Assembly (NCBI GenBank): GCA_030272585.1
Contig: BSYQ01000001.1
Span: 9,935,001-9,999,000, forward strand
Source of the DNA: Bryopsis sp. KO-2023
Lineage: Eukaryota > Chlorophyta > Ulvophyceae > Bryopsidales > Bryopsidaceae
DNA: 64,000 bases
Direction: 5' to 3'
The position numbers and the translations under genes are program-made. Positions 22,218 to 34,652 of the stretch are shown here, piece after piece. A model generated the notes under the pieces. It saw only the letters and a program-made list of their open reading frames with translations, was not told the origin of the DNA and did not search any database. Position 1 is the stretch's first letter. Each line of letters opens with the position of its first letter.

Positions 22218-25200
22218 TCACAATGCGGCCTGGGACTGGAGCTTGGCTGCCAGTTTTCTCCCCAGTTCAGCATCGCATTGTGTCCAGTATCCAATCCAAA
22301 TCCTGACCAAAAAAAAACAACAAAAGTCAGCAGAAGAAAAAACGTTTCTGACATAACTCCCAAATATAGAGCCCTCTCTGGACGATATACACAAGGGAGT
22401 GCTTACATCCAAAACTATACGCCGATATATCACAAAAATTAGATCGAAAAAAAAGCACAAACAGTGAAACAGTGAAACTGCACACCGTCTGGTTTCCTTG
22501 GGTGCCCTCGGATGCAACAGCATGGCTGAGATTCTTTGAACGAATCTGTCCTTTCTGGCGGGGTCCCAGCTCCTGTATCGCTCCCCTGCTTGCGAGAAGT
22601 TGTTTTCTTTGGCAATCACAACCTTGTCACACACGCCCGAGACCTCCATGCCAGACATGGGGTACTTCTCAGCATGCCGGACTGGATCCAACCTGTCGAG
22701 AAAGACAAACACCAAAACTCTTTCAATGACAACACCTGTTCCAAGAATTTCCTCTCTAGATTGAGAGCTTTGGAACAAAAGAAACAACCCTTCTGTGTGC
22801 ATGATTACCCAACATATTCACACTTGGCTTGGTATTCCAAAAATAGACACTGATCAAGAATAAAACACTGTCAAGACTGGAAACTTGACGTTTTGTGCAG
22901 CTGAGGTGGACAGTCTGTCGATACCTGGACGGGAAATAGTTCACTTCCTCGGTCCTTTTAGTGAAACTCATGAAGCCATCATGATGGTTGTTGTGGTGTG
23001 TGCATTTTGGAGCATTGGCTGGCAGCGTCAAGTAGTTTGGACCCAATCTGTGCCTTTGGGTATCAGCATACGAGAATACCCTAAAAAGCAGACATCAAAA
23101 TCACACAACTCAGGTCCAACAGAGAAAACAAAAAATCTTGGCTTTGAGCATGTGTCGGTACTTTTAAATTGCTTCTTTTTGGGGGGGAGGCAGACATTAG
23201 AAACTACAATTTGAAAAATTGCTCGCTATTGCTCGTTTTGAATTCAGGAAAGCACAAAAACGATCCTAACCTTGTTTGCAAGAGTTTATCATTCGAATAG
23301 GAGATTCCCGGCACCACCAATGCAGGGCAGAACGCCAGCTGCTCGTTTTCGTTGAAGAAATTGTCGATATTTCGATTGAGCACCAGCCGTCCGATCGGCA
23401 TCAGGGGGAACAGCTCCTCCGGCCAAGTCTTGGTCACATCCAACGGGTCGAAATCAAACTTATGCTCGTCGGCTATCTCCATGGTTTGAATCATGAGGGT
23501 CCATTCCGGGTAATCCCCCGAGGCGATGCTATCGTACAAATCCTGGGTGGCATGGCTGTGATTTTTTCCACCAACGATCACAGCTTCATCGTCCATCAAA
23601 CATTTGACACCTAAGCAACATCGATGCCACTGATCATGCACTTAACAAAAGTCCACAGCCCTATTTCTGCAGGAACAAATTTCTTTTTTTAAAAGAAAAT
23701 CAATCGAGAGTCTAAAAAACGTCTGTGCGTTGTATTTCGTGTGTCCTCCGTCACGACGACTGAAAGTTTTGTTTTTTTTGACAGGCATTTCTTACCGCAC
23801 TTCGGTATCCAATGGAACTTGACGTAAGTTTCTCTGCCAGCACGGTTGATGAGTTTGAAAGTGTGGACCCCGAAACCCTCCATGTGACGATAGTTTTCAG
23901 GGATGCCGACATCATCCATCAAGAATGTAAACTATAGACAACACACAAAAAGAAAATGAATAACTCAGGAGTGAAAAACAGAACCAATGCTACGTTATCA
24001 AATCATGAGTTTCAACGCAACAGATTGACAACAAATCAAATTGCGGACATTATTTTATATATACCGGAGGCTTGTCCCTGATGTTGGGCAAGAAAAAATC
24101 AAATGGTGTTCCCCAATCGAAATAAAAAAACCCACCATGTGCAGACTCTCCGGATGATGCGAAAAGAAGTCCAAAATCCTCCAGTCCTGTAACAACATTG
24201 ACAGCTCCATCTCAAAAACAAGTTGCAGATTTCACCTGCTGACGAGGGTATTTCGGGGACAGATGTAAACACACACACCTATACACTTCCTTAGTTCGAT
24301 TGCTCAGCTCACCTCTTGGATGTGGGACACTGGGTTCGGCTTAAACGCATGCACCATGTCAGGGAATTTGATCCCATCACGAATGAAGAAAACCTACCAC
24401 CACAAAAATTTGCACATGAACGCATCCTTGGGACATTGTGTTTCCATAGCAGCACTTCCAACTTTCACTCACCCAACCAAAAAGTTATTTGCGTTTTGTT
24501 TTCCATTTTCACAATCCAAAATAAGTTGGTGCTGCATCGAAGGTGGTTACTCACGGGCATGTTATTTCCGACCAAGTCGAAGTTTCCTTCTCGGGTGTAG
24601 AACTTGACTGCGAAACCTCGAGGATCCCGGATCGATTCAGGCGATCCCCTTTCGTGAACGACCGTGGAAAATCGAACAATCACTGGCGTCTGCACGCCCG
24701 GAGCCCTCATGAAATCCGCACATGTCAAATTTGAAATGTCATGCGTCATCTGGGCAACAAATCATTGTCAGCACAGCTAAAGCATTTTGTACAGAAATAC
24801 ACAGATATATTCAAAACTGTAGGGAAATCGAATCCGTTTTCTAAAGGGAAATCACATACAGTTTTCGCAATGCTGGAGGAAATCCAGTAAATGGCTTAAA
24901 ACCAATAAGTGTTTGAAAAACTGGACAGTGAAATAAACAATGCATGTCATCAAAACACAATCCATGCACAATCCAAAGACGAATGGGATCGCATTGGACC
25001 ATTCTTCAACCCTTTTGGACTCACTTCAAAAAATCCCTTGGCGCTGGCTCCTCTAGCGTGAACGACTCGCTCGGGAATTCGTTCCCGATCGAACTGTGCC
25101 AGTTTCTCCAGCAAGTGATAATCCTCCAGCAATATCGGACCTCTCTGCCCAACGGTGAGCGAAGAATTGTTGTTCCATACCGGGGCACCGCTGTTGGTCG

Positions 25201-25419
25201 TCCAATGCGAGCCGCTGTGCTCCGAGCTCGGTCGATACTGTGAATAGACGAATTGAGAAGGAAGCATGCTGAGAACTTGTTTGTTTTGAAAAAAGGGGCC
25301 CAAGGGAGCCAGCAACGCAAAAAAGCGAAGCGATTTGGGTGTGCGAAACGAAACGGAAAGGTATGGAGAAGGATTCCACCCTTGGGCAATTTTCTTGCAC
25401 TGACCTTTTCCGGGTTCAT
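22218..25419 (-). CDS. Heme catalase, plant type
   Basis: Ten exons on the minus strand: 25405..25419, 25025..25237, 24555..24749, 24313..24393, 24136..24186, 23796..23931, 23271..23610, 22925..23080, 22486..22692 and 22218..22302. Their phases all fit and the protein is 492 aa, exactly the length of plant catalases. It breaks hydrogen peroxide into water and oxygen in peroxisomes. Visible hallmarks are [18 protein letters not shown], the catalytic His in [13 protein letters not shown], the distal Asn in VGNNMPVFFIRD, and the heme-ligand Tyr in [16 protein letters not shown]. The 15-nt first exon codes MNPEK, then YRPSS, as in plants. The C terminus ([14 protein letters not shown]) lacks a canonical SKL signal, as in plant catalases, which use internal or near-C-terminal signals. 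The gene is divergent from the UBA-PUB gene, with 298 nt between start codons. Confidence 0.96.
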
Positions 25420-25717
25420 CTTTTTCGCCTCGCCACAAAGGGAAGTCTTGGAATCCTCTGCGTTAACGTCAAGAGCAGGCAAAATCCCAGTGCTGCCAGT
25501 GGTTCGTGAAAAACAACCCTCTTTTCTTGTCCAATCTACTCCAGAATTCTCTGAGGTGGAGCTTGCGTGGATATGACGCCAGAAGACGAACGTCACATTT
25601 TGCATGCCCACAGACATACCAAAGCGGGGGCGTCCCTGCACAAAAACGACGCAAGCTGACCGAAACGAACCGGGAAACGAATATTTCGCAAGGTGAGCGC
25701 ACAGTGTTCCTTTCCAA
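25420..25717. promoter_or_regulatory. Shared divergent promoter of catalase and UBA-PUB gene
   Basis: Only 298 nt separate the catalase ATG (-) from the UBA-PUB ATG (+), so both promoters and 5' UTRs must lie here. I see no clear TATA box in either direction. Confidence 0.5.
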
Positions 25718-26725
25718 ATGGAAGTAGGCGATACGAAACCGCCGTCTGATGGGCAAGGCGGATCTCAACCGCCCGGCGAGGAGGAGGACGAAAACGCGCT
25801 GGTCGAGCCAGAAGTGAGCGAAGCTCTCCTCTCGCAAATGATCGACATGGGGTTTCCAAGGAACCGCGTGGTGAGAGCTTTGCACTACAGCTCCGCGGAC
25901 GGGGTGGATCAAGCCATCAGTTGGTTGACCGAAAACGAGGACGACCCAGAGATTGACGAGCCCCTTCTTCTCCCCCCAAAAAAGAAAATGTCGCCTGAGG
26001 AATTGAAACTGTATCTGGAGGACGCCAAGGTGAAAGCCAAGGTGCGACGGGATGCTGAAGAAAAAGAGTTGGAGATCCATCGCGAAAAGGAAAGGCTGAG
26101 AGTGGGTCGTGAAATGATGGCCGCGAAGAGGTCGGACGAGGACAATGCCAGAAAAAGAATGCTGGAGGCTCGAAGGGCGGAAAAGCTGGAGGAAAAGGCG
26201 GCCAGGGAAAAGATCCGAGTGAAGCTCGAGGAGGACAAAAGGGCAAGGAGGAGGAAGCTGGGGCTCCCTGAGGAGCCCACCGAGGAGGAGCTCAAGATAA
26301 AAAGAGAGAAAGAAAATAAAAAGAAGTTGGAAGAAGAGGCAAAAGCTAAAAATAACCCGATTAGATTTGTCAGACCGGTGGGCGAGCTGGAGAGGTTGAG
26401 GAGGAGGCTGGTCGATATGAAAAAATCGTCCGATGGGGAATCTTTCAAGACGTCATGTGGGATCTTGATGAAATACTTGGGCAACATTTCGAGGGCACCT
26501 GAGGAGGAGAAATTTAGAAAAATTCGACTGGGGAATGAGACTTTTATCAGGAAGGTGGCTAGCGTCGAGGGGGCCGTCGAATTCTTGATTGGATGTGGGT
26601 TCGAGATGGACAATGCGAAAGAGTTCTTGGTAATGAAGTCTGACCGAGTAAATCTCGAGCTGCTGAATGGGGCAGGGAGTGCGATTAATGGGGCACTCAC
26701 GAATCCGTTTTTTGGAGAGCTGTGA
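25718..26725 (+). CDS. UBA and PUB domain protein
   Basis: One exon, 335 aa. After an acidic start comes a UBA domain (about 33-75, LLSQMIDMGFPRNRVVRALHY with the MGF loop), which binds ubiquitin. A long charged helix full of K, E and R follows (about 95-235, including PEELKLYLEDAKVKAKVRRD). The C-terminal third (about 245-320, FKTSCGILMKYLGNISRAPE, FRKIRLGNETFIRKVASVEG, AVEFLIGCGFE) is a PUB domain, which docks on the tail of the AAA ATPase p97/CDC48. The same architecture exists in plant UBA/PUB proteins, so a role as ubiquitin adaptor for CDC48 is likely. It is followed by a 20-base G run. Confidence 0.88.
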   Translation: MEVGDTKPPSDGQGGSQPPGEEEDENALVEPEVSEALLSQMIDMGFPRNRVVRALHYSSADGVDQAISWLTENEDDPEIDEPLLLPPKKKMSPEELKLYLEDAKVKAKVRRDAEEKELEIHREKERLRVGREMMAAKRSDEDNARKRMLEARRAEKLEEKAAREKIRVKLEEDKRARRRKLGLPEEPTEEELKIKREKENKKKLEEEAKAKNNPIRFVRPVGELERLRRRLVDMKKSSDGESFKTSCGILMKYLGNISRAPEEEKFRKIRLGNETFIRKVASVEGAVEFLIGCGFEMDNAKEFLVMKSDRVNLELLNGAGSAINGALTNPFFGEL

Positions 26726-27956
26726 AAGGAGCTTTGACTGGGGGGGGGGGGGGGGGGGGCGGGGGTTTTATTCGGGGTGGGTTTGTCTGCAACAAATATC
26801 ACAAGGTGACCTAGGGAATGGGCATATAGGAAAGAAACGTTGGGCTGACAGAGATGTGTAGTCGTTTAGGGAGGGGGCGAGCAAGCTTGCCAGGTTTAGG
26901 TACCTCCACAGATAGTGGGTTGTTGTAGATTGCTGGCACGGAGGCATTAAGTGGATGTCTGGTGTCAGCCTTTTTGTAAAATGAGAGTTTGATGGGACAG
27001 TTGGATTACAGGGGGGGCGACAGAAAAATAAGGCTGGCAAAGATAGAATGACTCAGGGAGGTAGCCCAACAGTTGGTTGGGAGAGCATCATGATGCATGC
27101 TGAGTGTGATGCTGGTTTGACCTGCATAGAAATAAAACATCTCTACTGAAGTCTCGAAATAAGAAAAGGAAAAGCAAGGTTCCCAACCACTGGTGGAGCA
27201 TGTTTTTTTAATCAGCCTGTTCATTCACAAGAGTATTTGGGTATGGATTAAAGAATAGCTGTAAGGGCGATGCTGGCTGAAAATAGCTGACGATGGCACG
27301 AAAGCACCACCATTATTTATTTTGTGGTGCTTTCGAGCCACACCTATTTCTTTAGCTAATAAAAGCCACTTCTTTATTTCTTTTACTCAAGACTCAAATC
27401 CTTCTGTTTTAGCTGGAAAATTGCAGGGGTTGATTTCTTGTTTGTTGTATTCGGACCTGGCAATATCGAGAATGTTTTATCTGTTTTGCTTTATCAAGAT
27501 TGACAACAACTGCTAGTGTGAAAGGGAAAACACTTCTGCACGGACCTGAGCGCGCCTCTGTCAGCCCTCCGGCCACAGCGATAAACACCCCCATACGTGT
27601 GCGTCCAGTTAGATCGCTGGTTGTTGGACAATCCTATCCAGCCCCAGGACTTGTGGGCGCGTTCGAATCCTGGTGGTGGTGGGATTTCCTTTGCGAGCTT
27701 TCTCCCTGGATGCATCCCTGATGAATGCAGCCGCAACACAGTTGCACTCGCACCATTTTCATTGTTCTTTCCAGGGTCTGTGACTTCTTCTGTTTCTTCC
27801 ACGTCGAAATCGGCGGCGGCCCTGTGCACCCCGACAGTCACGACCTCACCACCCCTGACCAAAACCCTTCGTCTATGCGAAATCCCCTGGATCGAACGAC
27901 AATCAGCAGAAGTTTGCTGTTTGGACGCACTGTGCCGCCAATATCCTTACATGTTT
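26726..27956. other. Convergent intergenic region with poly-G tract
   Basis: A run of 20 G (26740-26759) interrupted by one C starts 15 nt after the UBA-PUB stop. No gene is supported in the rest. Open frames at 27500-27860 are not part of the exon model of the next gene, and the hairpin at 27299 lies here. Confidence 0.55.
27299..27335. repeat. Hairpin with 12-bp perfect stem
   Basis: CGAAAGCACCAC (27299-27310) and GTGGTGCTTTCG (27324-27335) pair perfectly around an AT-rich 13-nt loop. After one mismatch, three more pairs (GGC/GCC) extend the stem. It lies between convergent genes. Confidence 0.85.
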
Positions 27957-29684
27957 TTATTGAGCCCTGTCCTCCACTCGCAACCATGCATGATATTGCG
28001 GCTGACGCTTGGCCACATCAAAAGCTTCAGTTTGCCACTTCTGATGGTGCGTTCGACCTGCATTCAAACCCACAGCACCCTGTTGTTGAAACGGTGGGGT
28101 GCACTAAAGATTTCCTGCACGAAAGGCTTACCACGACGCCGGGTCTGCGCTGCATTGTCCAATCTTTTGACGCGGGGGCCTCGTATTGCCCAGGACCAAG
28201 ACCAGAATCGGATTTGGTTTTGAACAACGCTGACAGTTCTCTGTTGCGTGTGGAGTCTTCCCACTCGTGTTGCAAAAAGAATGGTCCATCCGTTTCAGGG
28301 TCATGAGGCCTTCGAAAATCAGATCTCGAGGCACTCATCTTGCAATCATTCACCTTGCGCAAGACACCAACGTCAATTGGGAACCAGACCTCCCTCAAAG
28401 CCCCACAACTAGCTGATTGTGGAGCTTTGCTTGGGTATTCTTCGCTCAGTTTTTTTGTGCCTCCCATGTTGGAAAAAGATGGATTGGCAATATTTTCCTT
28501 CCTTGGTTACCTCGTAGGTGCCAGGTCCTGGGACTGTCCACGCCTTCTTCTGATGAAGATTGTAAAGCTCTTGGAGGCGCTCTTCGTTGGGAGTGGGGAC
28601 CCCTATGTCCCTCAGCTTTGAACTGTGTTCGGGTTTAGGAGTCTCTGGCGCCATCATCGACGTGTGCTTCCCAACACTCGTCCCTCGAGTGTGTTTCGTC
28701 ATGTCGTCGAAGCTCACCCAACCCTGAAAGGTATTTCCATCTTTTACCAACATCCCACAAGCAGCTGGGCTGGGTTCACAAATGAGGAGATATAGTTTAC
28801 CTTCTGTGTTCGTTTGTGTGGTAGTGGACCCCAGGCGGTCCCCTGAGCAGTGTGATACTCGGGACTATCAGGGCATTCTTGGCTCGTAACGAGAGGACCC
28901 CCTCCATAAGGGTGCTTTTTGTTGAGCTCGTAGTACTGCACAATAAGATTTCAAACAAAAGTTATAACCCAAAAGAGCAGATGAATCCTAGAATCGAAGT
29001 GCAAGCCGTCGTAAGTACACGATTCTGGAAGGAATTACTGTACTTGCGTGTGGTAGAAGCAACAGCAAGCACCAAAATTAAGGTGAGAAGGTATGACAGG
29101 CAGCACAGGAAACACCGTGACAGTCTTGGTGTGAATCGGATCGTTTTTTGACGACCAAATGTTTGAACAACAAAAGAGGAAATCAGAATTTACAACTCAC
29201 GATTCCAAACACCCTACTTACGTCTTGAGGGCAAAATCTTGACGTCTTCTTTCCGAATCCGGCGTTGGGACCGTATTGAACCCCTAATTGAGCACAAAAA
29301 CTTTCAGCATACAAGCACAAGTCCCTAAAGTTCTTCCCTTTCTCAGCTTTTATAAGCCTCTGCTAGAGCTTCGTCCGATCAGAATCTCTGCAGATCCGAC
29401 TAAGGCCGCCGCCTTCTTCTGCGGAGAAGAAAGAGCAAGAATCACATGATCAACGAGCCCTCCACCGACATCCGAATCCTGGACACACCGTTGTTGACCA
29501 GCAACACCTTCCTCATAAGGAGAGGCGTGGTCACAGTTGGAGTGATGGGGGGTGTCTCGCATTCTCTAATGTCGTTGTTTGAAATATGAAAGCCGCCGAT
29601 GCGCAGAGAAACGCTCTCCAGCTCCCTATCCACCAACTGAATCGCGCGAATCTTGAGACTCTTTCGTAGGTTGGGGTCCACCAT
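27957..29684 (-). CDS. Sperm-tail PG-rich repeat (SHIPPO/ODF3-like) protein
   Basis: A phase-consistent model has exons 29489..29684, 29222..29283, 28801..28935, 28511..28723, 28132..28389 and 27957..28079, giving 328 aa. The SHIPPO-type signature is clear in TVPGPGTYE and GLGPGQYEAP, with a related YGPNAGFGKKTSRF earlier. Such proteins sit inside axonemal microtubules or on outer dense fibres and imply flagellate cells. The middle exons are well supported by donors, acceptors and conserved-looking sequence. The first exon (start ATG 29682-29684) and the acceptor at 28390 (GAG, weak polypyrimidine tract) are weaker. A TATAAAA-like string on the minus strand at 29348-29356 offers an alternative, shorter transcript. 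The family assignment rests on two PG motifs. Confidence 0.6.
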
Positions 29685-31150
29685 CCTATTGTTCTACTGC
29701 ATAACTTCAAGACGGGACGAACAGCCATCCTGGGTGGAAGGCGGCTGGAGGCAAGAACTGGCGTAACGGTTCTAGCTGCTACACCTTGATTTTGGGGGGC
29801 AACAGCCCACGTCAAATGCAAGAAGCACGCGCGCACAAGCTAAATAACGTCTGGTACTCACGCGTGCGTTCTGTGCAAGCTCGTTCGACTCTCTGTTTGT
29901 TCCTGTGTTGGGATGTATTGTGGGTTCATGGAATTAAGGTTGAACGACGCCAGTTCAATCATGCCAAGGTGAATTGCAAAGATCCAAGCTGGGTGGCGCG
30001 CGCACATGATAAATGCATGAGTCTCCTGCTCACCTTCCATTCCACGTGAACCCTATTTGCTTTGCGCGCTTCGGTTTCGTACCGGTTTGCAAGTTTCGGA
30101 ATTAAGTTTCAATTCCAGACCGACGATTTGGTGTAAAGAAACAGTGGGCGGTCATCTGTTTCCAATTGCTCACTGTGAGTTGCTGGACACTTTCAGCCAA
30201 ACACGTTGCACTCATAAATCGACACTACATTTTTTCCAACCAATCAAAATCAATCAAGATTTGGGAGTGAAAGAGAGAAAGGCTCAGCAACCATCAAAGT
30301 AGAGTTTTACACATTCCCTACAAACCAACCCCCATCCTCCCAGGATGCTCCCCTTTTACCCTTCTACTAACATCAATTAAATGAAATTCATTAAAAATCA
30401 GTCAAACCTTCCATGATTGGATTGACTCTCCAGTAATGCACACGATCGAGGTCCCAATCCATATTGAGAAGGAAAAAAAAACCGACATGTGGCACAGATC
30501 ACTCCAATTGTTTTGTTTTGAGGTCACTGAAAGCCCAACACCCATAAGAATCCCAATTAGCTTCATTGAAACACAAAAAATAGTAACGAAACGAAAACCA
30601 CAAAACAAAAAAATTGTGCATAAATGAACCTTGCAATCTTCTCCTCACCACGCTACCCTCAAAAAAAAAAAAAGAGAGGAAAAATAAAAAGCACAGAGAA
30701 TTCCAGCAAACAGAAAAAAGTCTGATTTGCCACTCTCCTTTCTCGGCAAATATTGACGATTAATCCAACATCCATGTGGAAAAAAGAATCCCAAAGTCAG
30801 CCCCACCCAACCTCTGCCGTTTTTTTCCTCCAACCTTGCTGTTTTCTCTGACAGACACTATGGGCTGCGCTGCCACACCCAACATCCTCCCCCACGTCCA
30901 CTGCGATTTCTTTTTTTCCAACTCCATATATCCCCCTCAAATCGGACTGGGCCCTCTCAAAAAAAAAGGAATTTCATTGTTTTTTCAGTGAGTGGCGCTA
31001 GCCACCTAAACATAGCAAAGGATTATTCCAACGACAATTCATCAAATCCATACGTTTTTTTTTGTATTTTTTTTTTCTTGTTGTGTTTTTTTCCCCTTAC
31101 TCTTCCCAACCACCCTCTCATTTTTTTCCTTTCTTGTTTCAAAAACGATT
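29685..31150. other. Spacer downstream of the ABCG gene
   Basis: No gene is supported. The part next to the ABCG stop (30650-31130) is rich in A, T and C runs on the + strand, that is G runs on the minus sense strand. Confidence 0.6.
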
Positions 31151-34100
31151 TCATGATCGAGTTTTCCGCTTCAGCACTTCATATAACGCCACCCTGAGAA
31201 CAAACAGAGCCCCAAGCAGTGCCAAAACATCCACAAGGACGCTCTGATCAACATCCACCGCCAGACTGAGTGCCTCCTTTAAGCTGGTAGTAACAGGGAT
31301 GCATGTCCCATCGCCAGAAGGGTCAACGTCTATAGCATCCACCCCCAGCCCACCACAATCTTCGAAGGACCTACCGCTGAACTCGACTTTCATCAGCAAG
31401 TTGTATCCGTAGAAAATGAAGCTGCAGTACTTGAGCCATTTCAGCCAACCAGGGATCTTACGGATGTAGAATCCACCCGTCAACATCATTGTGAGCATCA
31501 TCTGGAACACAACCGCAGAAATCCATGTTAGATACCCACAAGTGTAAAAGCAAGTTTCAGCAGCAACAGGCAGATTGCATATATGTACACTTTTTCAGAA
31601 ACTTAATCGTCGTAGAGTCAGCCCCCCCCCCCCTTCAGAACCATTATTTTTCTCTGTTTTGTTCTCTAAATCTGTTGACTGAACCCCACACTCACCAAGG
31701 TTGTGATAGTTTGAGCTTTCTTGAAATCCATCACTGAAGCCCCAATGATCAGCCCCACAGATTGGGCTGTCAAGAGCGACAGCATCATCGCAGCCCAGTG
31801 ACTCAGGAAAGCAAAGAAGGTCGGCCTCAACCCAGTGGTCCAATAAATGATCAGCACAAACAGGGAGGGAATCAAGCAGTCCATGGGCATTTCCGAGGCA
31901 CTTCTGGAGATGTAAAACGCAGACAGGCGATACATCCCGCTGGACCGCTCTTTGGACATCATCTGGAACTCCTGGGGAAAAGTGAACAGTGCTGCAAACA
32001 TTGCACTGAATTGCGTGAAAAGCAACTCGAAGAAAAGAAGCCCTGACATGTCAGATGCTGACAAGAGGGTATTCTTGCCGCCTGCTTGCCACCAGAGCAA
32101 TCCTGCACACATCACACATGTTTGAATCGTCAAGTTTTGCACACTGATTGGCCCACAAGGAATGACGTCTGAAAACAAGACGCAGAATATATAAACTGCT
32201 TGCTCCAAATATTTGAAAAAAAGTGTAATGGAGTGTACAAGTAATGTGACTGTCCAACTATTATTACTTAGCAACAATTACATTGAGATACAACAGCCAT
32301 TTACATTTATATAAAATATCGGTTTCGAACAGCGACAGGGCATGTTGTGGAAGGACCCTCACCTGCTATGATTGCCAAGCCAATCAACTGGATGAACTTC
32401 TGCAAGGAAAACGTCTCGAACCGCCTCGTGCGAACGGTCCTGCTGCTCAAAACCTTCACTTGCTCAACAAAACTAGCACCCCATCTTTCCGAACCATCAT
32501 CTGGGGAATCCGACTCAATTTCGAAAGTCTCACTTGCTCGCACAGTGGACGAACTGCTGGTTGGGGAAATGGCAGCCTCCCCTTCTTTGTTAAAGTTGAT
32601 GATGTCAGACTCGCAGGTGACCCCTTGGTGATGTTTGGTCGAATAAGACAAAAATGCCGAGATGAATTCTTGTCGGCACTCATCCCCACTCCTGAAAATC
32701 AACATACCAACATTCAGCTGGTATTACATTAATAAAGCTTGATAATTTACAGTATTTCCAATTGTAGCATTTACCGTCCGAAACACAGATTGGTCGTATG
32801 ACACACTCACAAGCATTCTTTACCTCTCCTCGTCATTGATGTCTCCATTAGCCAGATCCAAAATGAAATCAGCAATATTGACGCCGAGAGGCAGGGGCTG
32901 CCCCAATTTCTGGAACCAGCCCATTACCAGCTTAGCATCTCCATAGTACATCGTATGCCCTTCGCTCAAGAGCATCAGAGTGTCTAGTTGTTGATACAAT
33001 CGACTGGAAGGCTGGTGAATCGTCGTGATGATTGCTCGACCCCCTTCCGCTAGTTGGCGCAGAACAGTGATCAATTGCATGGCTGTGGTGGCATCCAATC
33101 CACTGTTTCAACCAGAAAAACCACATTTTAATCAACGTCCAACAAGAACACTGCAGATTTGTATGGATATATTGTCACACTTTATCACACAATAAACCGT
33201 ATGTATTTTCATGTCACATTTTATCAGACAATGAACCCATTGTATGTCACACTTTATCGTACTAGAAACCAAGGCGAGTTTTCTGATTGATTTGCGATTC
33301 AAGATGGATTGGGCTGACCTGGTGGGCTCATCCAACATAATCACCGAAGGGTTGGTTAGGAGCTCATGCCCAACAGAAACCCTCTTCCGCTCTCCACCAG
33401 ACACCCCTCTCATCATTGGACCGCCAATCAAAGTGTCGCGGCATTTGTCCAGCCCCAATGCTGCAATGACAGCTTCGACTCGTTCCCCTTTCTCGGCCCT
33501 ACACAAATAGCAAACAAAATTATAAGTAAGGGAAAAAAATACGGATTACTTCAATTTAAATCAATAAAAGGTATCATGCTTGCTGCAACGAGAGGTTTTT
33601 GTTTTGCACAATGAAGATTCGAAGCTCCAGATATCGTTCAGAAAACAATATCAAAAAACAAAAAGCATACCACCACACCTTGACATTGTCTTAGGTAGCC
33701 GCAACAGGGCGGCAAAGTACAGCGTTTCGTAGACGGTCAGAGTCTCATACATTAAATCATCCTGTGTCACAAATCCTATTCGCCTTTTGATCGACTTAGT
33801 CATCTGTTGTCCGTTGAACAACATGGATCCCTTCACCTCCAAAAGCCTGCAGAAGAAATCAAACGCACATGAAATCAGTTTCAAAAAGCAATCATCATTC
33901 ATGTCCAATAGAATCAGGGGTTCTGAGAGCTTCAATTGCAGAAGGGGATTGCCATAGACTATGACAGACTGGGACTTGCTTGACATTTAGTCATATTTCA
34001 ACGAAGGTCCAACGCGTTTGTGCTTACTTTGGGGTTCGTCCTCCCAAAATAGATAGCAAAGACGTCTTCCCCGACCCTGAGGGTCCCATCATTGCGAAAA

Positions 34101-34652
34101 CCTCGCAAGGCCCCACTCCACCACTTATTCCGCATAGAATCTGAAACACCACGACAACAGGCGCGACGTCAGAGAACAAACTGAGGGCCCAAACACAAGC
34201 ATAAAATGCGATAATATGAGTGCTTTCCAGCAAACACTAAATTATATCACTACAGGGATATTCGGATATGTAGTTGATTTTACCCTTTTCTTGGAGGGAG
34301 CAATGGGAGCCTCCTCGTCCCCTCTTGCTCTAGAGACTTGGCGAGACACCAGACGGGTCACTTTGTCCAATGCACCCCCTTGCATCAGCATATTGGGCGC
34401 CCAAGCCTCAACTTCCGAAAACCTCACAGCCACTCGCCGGTGTCCAGGCACTCTGGACAACAGCTCGCAACCCCCCGTGCTCTCATACTCCTTCGCATCG
34501 CTAGTTATGCGCAGCTTCTTGCCATCGACGGGGGCGGTCGGCGCGTACGGCTCTATAGAAAGCCTGACTTCCCTCGACTCTTGGCGCTCGTCCGCAGGGA
34601 TGGCGGAGAACGTCGCAATCGAGTGCGCCTCCTCCAGCCTCGACTCCTCCAT
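31151..34652 (-). CDS. ABCG-family half-transporter
   Basis: Eight exons: 34284..34652, 34028..34140, 33679..33846, 33319..33498, 32824..33102, 32363..32691, 31696..32102 and 31151..31501, total 731 aa. It is an ATP-driven membrane exporter of the white-brown complex type that works as a dimer. The nucleotide-binding domain comes first: Walker [16 protein letters not shown]-loop GFVTQDD, signature VSGGERKRV, Walker [13 protein letters not shown] and H-loop TTIHQPSS. After a Ser-rich linker the membrane domain has about six hydrophobic segments ([41 protein letters not shown]) and ends in a large extracellular loop before the last helix. The layout matches plant ABCG half-transporters; the substrate (lipid, hormone or cuticle precursor) cannot be read. 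ATG 34652 follows a probable 5' UTR acceptor near 34733. It is divergent from CENH3. Confidence 0.93.
33173..33272. repeat. Degenerate minisatellite in an ABCG intron
   Basis: Three units beginning TGTCACA(C/T)TTTATC at 33173, 33212 and 33245 (spacing 39 and 33) fill part of the intron between exons 5 and 4. They share a following ACAAT(A/G)AACC in the first two copies. Confidence 0.75.

Noticed and set aside
27656-27690. TTCGAATCC resembling a tRNA T-loop
   Set aside because: The flanking bases do not form a T-stem and no acceptor, D or anticodon arms can be drawn.
29348-29356. Minus-strand TATAAAA-like string as promoter of the PG-repeat gene
   Set aside because: No ATG in frame with the following exon is available downstream of it, so it is kept only as an alternative.
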